The translations under genes were made by a program, and so were the position numbers. A stretch of 19,466 nucleotides of DNA from Dunaliella salina (Eukaryota; Chlorophyta; Chlorophyceae; Chlamydomonadales; Dunaliellaceae): the NCBI GenBank assembly GCA_002284615.2, contig MU069491.1, forward strand, positions 663,038 to 682,503, in the 5' to 3' direction. Below, piece by piece: positions 10,801-17,343 of the stretch (its first letter is position 1; each line of letters opens with the position of its first letter). The notes below the pieces were generated by a model. The model was not told the origin of the DNA, did no database searches, and was given only the letters and a program-made list of their open reading frames with translations.

Positions 10801-13800
10801 ATCAAAATATGTATGAAAGGGCACGGATCTCGCACACAAATGGCCCGCTTTTGTGGCCACTGCTCAGAGGGGAAAGCAACCAAACGCACCCCCGGGCACA
10901 GCTGCATCCCAGGTTTTTCAAGTTGTGGACTGCTTTCACAATATGCTGAGAATGCAGGCAACGACCTGAAACCTGGGATCGAGCCGTGTCCAGGATTGTG
11001 TATCTGTACCCAAATGCACACTCAGGCAAGGACGATCATTATGTTATAACAATAATTGCTGTCCGTCAAAAAGTAGGAAGGGTTCCAGTCAGGGTTCCAG
11101 TTTCAGGGCTCAGCTCACCTGCTTCTCGACGTCCGATTTCAGGCGACGCAGCAAGAAAGGCCGGAGAACACCATGCAGGCGCTCCACCAGTTGCTGCAGA
11201 TCAAGCAAGACCAGGCGACAATTGTAGTAATTTAGAGGCATACTAGTGCTCGCCAAGGTTACGGGTGACTACATGCGCTACAGCAAGGAAGGCCGCAGCA
11301 CACCAAGCAGGCGCTCGGCCAGTTGCTGAAGAGTCAAGCGGGACTGGCGGCAACATTAGTAGTAGTTTCAAGGCATGTTTCCCTGCACTCCATGCGATCT
11401 CATGCCGTGGACCTCGCAGGCACTCTACCAGTTGCAACAAAGCCAAGCAAATCCAGGCCACTAGGATGGTTTGGAGGCATGTGTGCGAGGGCTGAGGACG
11501 ATCTCATGCGCTCAACCTTGCAGGCGCTCTACTGGTCACTGCAGAGCCAAGCAAGACCACAAGCAACAAGGATGATTGAGGGGCATGTTTGCCAGGACTG
11601 AGGGTGACTCCATGTAGTGATCCTTGCACATGCTCAACCAGTCGCTGCAAAACCAAGCGAGACCAAGCAACATTAGGCGTAGATTGAAGACATGCTTGCC
11701 AAGGCTGAGGGTGCAATGGAATCCATGGAGTCCTTCACACACTTGGGTCATGACCAACCTGGCTACACGTTTGAAAACTTGATGATAGCTAGCTAAAACT
11801 GACTGACCCATTGACTTCAACATGCATGTGCACAAACCACAATGCAATGAAACAATATGTGCTTGGGCCTATGCATGTGCGCATGCCCATCCTGTCCCAC
11901 CCACTGACCCAGCTACTTGTACTTTACCTTCTATACCATGTTGAATGACTCTGAGACCTTACTGCGCGCCTTGCACACCTTGCTCATTTCTCTGTCTGTC
12001 CAATGTCACTATTAAGACCCTTGGGCCCTGAGCATACAGTGCACACCTTGTTGAAGGACTCTGAGCCCTCAACCATGCCAGTGAGTGGGCTACAAAACCA
12101 GTCACGGAACTGGGAGTGGCTGGCAAACACGTCGGGCATGAGGAAGTGCATGAGACTCCACAGCTCCATCAGGTCGTTTTGCAGGGGGGTGCCTGTAGAA
12201 ATCAGTGCACAGCGCAAGTTCATGTCAATTTTCCATGAAAGAAAAGGGTATGATTGGCACCAGCAACTCACACTGTTCCAGTCACTCTGCTTTCAACCGT
12301 CTAGGCCAAGCAATGGTTTCCATGCCTCAGCGGCTCACACTGCTCCATTCACTCTGCCTGCAGCCTTCAGGGCAAAGTAAGGTTTCAATACCTCAGCGGC
12401 TCACACTGTTCCATTCACTCTGCCTGCGAACGACTGGAAAAAGCAAAGGCTTCCATGCCTCAGCGGCTCACACTGTTCCATTCACTCTGCCTTCAACCAT
12501 CTGGGCCAAGCAAAGGTTCCCATGCCACAACGGCTCACACTGTTCCATTCACTCTGCCTGCGAACGATTGGGCTAAGCAAAGGTTTCCATTCCTCAGCAG
12601 CTCTCACTGCTCCATTCACTCTGCCTGCAGCCTTCAGGGCGAAGCAAGGTTTCAATACCTCAGCGGCTCACACTGTTCCATTCAATCTGCCTGCGAACGA
12701 CTGGACAAAGCAAAGGCTTCCATGACTCAGCGGCTCACACTGTTCCATTCACTGTGCCTTCAACCATCTGGGCCAAGCAAAGGTTCCCATGCCACAACGG
12801 CTCACACTGTTCCATTCACTCTGCCTGCGAACGATTGGGCTAAGCAAAGGTTTCCATTCCTCAGCAGCTCACATTGCTCCATTCACTCTGCCTGCAAACG
12901 ATTGGGCCAAGCAAAGGTTTCCATGCCTCAGCGGCTCACACTGTTCCATTCACTCTGCCTGCAACCATCTGGACCAAAGAAAGGCTTCCATGCCTCAATG
13001 GCTCACACTGCTCCATTCACTCTGCCTGCATGCATCTGGCCAAGCAAAGGTTTCCATGCCTCAGCGGCTCACACTGTTCCATTCACTGTGCCTTCAACCA
13101 TCTGGGCCAAGCAAAGGTCCGAACTCTTAAACTGGTTTAATTTGGAGGTAATCCCTGGGCTGCAAGGAAACGTGAGGACCACGAAGCAAGCCCGGCGCTG
13201 CGGATTGGAAGCTTAGGACGCTCAACAATGTGCAGGCCCTTGCACTTGCGCATGCACCACGCAATTATCACACGTTGTAGCTCAGCTGCCGCTACGCACC
13301 TGTGATGAGCAGGCTATGCACTCACTCATGCATTCACGCATCATACACACAGATGCTTAGCTGCAGCTGCGCACCTGTATGAGCAGGCTATGTACTCACT
13401 CATGCATACACGCTTCTCACACACACAGGTGTTTAGCTGCAGCTTGGCATGGTAATGAGCAGGCTATGCATTTGTGTATGCACTCATGCATCATGACGCA
13501 TGGGTTCATAGCTGTGGCTGCGCACCTGTGATGAGCAGGCGGCGCTTGGAGTTGAAGCGCAGCAGGGTCTGCCAGCGTTGGCTTTTCCAGTTCTTAATCA
13601 TGTGAGCCTCATCCAGGATGAGGTACCGCCACTTCTTGCGCCGGAACATTTTGGCATCCTATACGACAAGAACAACAACATGGGTTGCAGCAGTAGCGCT
13701 GTGTCATACAAAATGACTCTCAACAGCGCTGTGTCAAACAAAATGACCCTCAATAGCGCTGTGTCATACAGAATGACTCAAACCCCTCTCTGCACCGAAA

Positions 13801-16800
13801 CGTTTTGGCATCCTGAGCAGCAAGGACAGCATGGGTCGCAGCAGCAGCGCTGTGTTCGATTTGTGGGGTGGGCACCTCTGTGGCCTTGTACCAGCACCAT
13901 TGGGCACCCATTCATCCTGGTACACAATCGTCATGCGCATCATTGATTCATTGTTTGCTCTCTGCAAATCTCAGCACGCGCTCAATGTTTTCCTACACAT
14001 CACTGGCTAAATGTCCACTTGAACATGACCATTTGAGTGTTCACAACTGCACACAACTGGCTCAAGGTTGACTTCAAGTGGGATTTGCCCCATAATTCAA
14101 TACTGTCGTGGGTAGGTTTCCAATTCTCAAAACGCATTGAAGACAGAGGAGCTTAAGGAACAGCAGATCAGGTCATCATGTGTTGTCGCATCCACACTTG
14201 GCATTGTAGCTGATCAGGCCAAAGTGCATAGCAGCACACACATTGTGCATTGCAGCTGATCCGATCGCAGTGCGTCATAGTGAAATGCTTTGCAGCTTGC
14301 AAACGGATGTGGAGCGTGCCAGCATTACTTCCAGGTAGTGTACAGGATAAATGGACGAATGCAATCATTGATACCAAAAAAAATTGTGCCGTTTTCTCTG
14401 GAATCAATGATTAAATTCATCCTGAGCTTTATCTGAAAGATGCAAAGCATCCACTTGTTGGCGACAGGAAATCCTGCAAGGTGGTGCTCACATGGAAGGC
14501 ATTGGCGTCCTGTGTCACAATCATGCAAGTTGGATTGGTGCGCTGCATGTTTGCCTCCACACCCCCTGCGGCCCACACCACCTGCATACCACACTGACTC
14601 GGATCCATGAACAGACCCCCCTTTTTACCACATTTGCTCAAAGAGCTTGCCAATCAACAGTTCTTGAGCAAAGGAATCCGACGAAACGTCCAGAATTCTG
14701 TAGAGGTGGCTCAGAAAAAATTTAGAGGGGGGGGCTTCAAAATTCAAATCCCGCCGCCTTCTCACCCCCCCCCCCCCCNCCTCATGACCCACCCACTTAA
14801 TAACAATCAACAGCACATGAGCTTAGGATTCTACATAGAAGTTTCACATGAATTCCAAGAACTATGCTCCCCTGAAACCTCCATGAAGGCTCCGATAAAC
14901 GACAATCACCGGCAGAACCAGAATGCTTGAGATGAAACACACGTCAAAGGCATCGGGCTTGGAACACCCTTTTCTTTTTCTGCTCAAGAAAGCATTCATA
15001 GACTTGTTTGTGTAGAAGTACTCGCAAGAAGGAGCAGAGTGTACAAGGAGCTACGCGTGTCAGGCATTGGGCTTGGAACACCCTTTTTTCTGCTCTGAAA
15101 GCACTGATAAACTTGCCTTGAAACAGATAAATAAAAGAATAAATAAGATACTCACCGAAAGGACCAGAGTGTAAGAGGTGATGCATACATGGAAGGCGTT
15201 GGGCTTGGACCACCCCTCCCTCTTTTTTGCTCGTTCCTTGGTGCTGCCATAGTAGGTGAGGAGCTTGAACGCAGGGCACCTGCGTAAGCCAGGCAGTTCA
15301 ATAAGTATAAAAGCAGGGCTAACGGGTGAGAGAGCACCTGCAGCAGCAACGCGAGGCTTTTTGTTAGTTGCTGAAATTTTTGCTAGCTTTGAAAGTCAAA
15401 GTGTTCGATATCGTCTAAACTGCCAAAGCTTTCTTAATAGATATCTGTATTGCTGAGCAAATTGCTCTCTTAGTCTTGTAACTCATCAAGGTTGCAGATA
15501 AAATTGGCTTTTAATAGGAACGATGCTCCTCAATCTCAATGCTCCTCAATCCAATAGTAGCCAGCAGGTGGCAAGGAAGATGGGCGCATGGCACAAAGTC
15601 CAAGACATAAAGAATGGCATAGAATCCAGGGCAGATGGCATAGAAAACAGGCAGTAGGACTAAGGCAACGCAAAAGCGCACATCCAATCAGCCAAAAGAA
15701 TGGATGAGCAAGGCGCCTCTAAAGACGTGGCTTTCCAGCTGTGCAATCCATGGCAACTAACAATCATCACAGGGACTGGCTGGTTCACACAGGCCCTGCT
15801 CAGCCAAAATGGAATGTAGCGCCTGCCTGCACGAAATCACTCCTCTATCCACCACCTCTTGAGCTCCAGCCTAAATGGAATGCAGCGCCTGCATGCATGC
15901 AAGCACTCCTCCACCCACCACTTCTTGAACTCCATCTCCCAATTGAGCATGAGAGATGTGGGCACCACGATCAGGTGTGGCCCCCAAACCCCCTCCTCGC
16001 ATGCAAGGTGCGCCAGCAGGGCAATGGCTTGCATGGTTTTGCCCAAGCCCATCTGCAAACAAAATGTGACAGGCAACGAATGTGGGCTTCTCAAGGTGTA
16101 TCTTGGTGTTGCTCGAAAGCAACAGGGCAATGGCTTACATGGTCCTGCCCAAGCCCACCTGCAAAAGGAACGTGTGACTGGCCACCAATGTGGGCTGCTC
16201 TAGAAAAAGCAAAGGGTGTGAGCGGCAAGGCAATGGCTTACATGGTCTTGGCAAAGCCCATCTGCAAAAAATCAGGTGACAGGCTGTGACGGGCAACAAG
16301 CGTGGGCTGCTCAAAAGGCACAGTTGGGCTCAAGCAGTGGGGCGTCGGGTTTCAAAGCCTTGCCAGTGTCTTGCCAGTGTCTTGCCAGTGTCTCGTGCCA
16401 GAGTCTTTTGCCAGTGTCTTGTGCCAGTGTCTTTTGCCAGTATCTTGCCAGTGTCTTGCCCATGCACACAAGTCTAAGACAGGCAAGAACGGCCGTGTTT
16501 TGGGCTTACAGCTGTGTTCCTGAAGGTTAGAGCGACAGGGCAATGGCTCGCAAGGCCTTTCCCAGCTGGAAAAGCAATTAATTGGCAGGCAGTCAATCTC
16601 GTGCCTCATACTGGCTGCGTCAGTGCCAGAGTTGTCCGGCCTCATTTCTGCATGTTACATGAAAGAGCAAAGATTCCTCTTAAAACTTTTTTCCTTATGT
16701 TACTGCACATAAGGGTTCCTCTTAAATTACTGCACATAAACAGATTTCTGAATGTTACATAAAGAGCAAAGACTAACTTACTGCACATAAACAAACTTAC

Positions 16801-17277
16801 TTGCCCTGCGCGGTGACTGCATGCACGTAAGACACGTAATTTTTTTTAAGGGTGCAAGGTTGTGTAAGTCACCATTTAAGACAGCAAAAGGGTATAAGTG
16901 GTCAATTGGATTGCAAGAGTGCCCCTCCGTGGCTGTGTACAAAAATGATTTTTGGGTTGCGCTGTTAATGCGAGGATGCAAACTAAATAACTCTTGGGGA
17001 AGGTGCACAGTGAGTGAATTTCTGCACGGTGGTTTTGCCTGTGCTCAATCCCGCAAAGGACAAGTGACTCGCGAGCAGGCAGTGTCAGCTTCCACCTGGC
17101 AAATTCAATGAAACCACAGGCTTTTGCAGAGGGTGAATTGGGGAACAGCATCCTTGGTGCTTTCAGAATTCATGCATTGTCTCTGCATTCTTGCTCCTTG
17201 CCACATGCACACGCGCAAATCCTTGGGTCATAGGATCAATAAAAATGGATTTGTTGCATACTTGTGTGCACATGCTG

Positions 17278-17343
<66 letters not shown>

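Noticed and set aside
12455..13216. 253-residue plus-strand open frame
   Set aside because: Made entirely of the 67-bp satellite, which lacks stops in all frames; it is antisense and intronic, with repeated peptide blocks cycling through frames.
14430..14600. Extra exon reading [10 protein letters not shown] between exons 5 and 6
   Set aside because: Exon 5 joins exon 6 directly in phase (LVLS/DAKMF) and matches the family without it; the resemblance comes from a decayed exon 5 copy.
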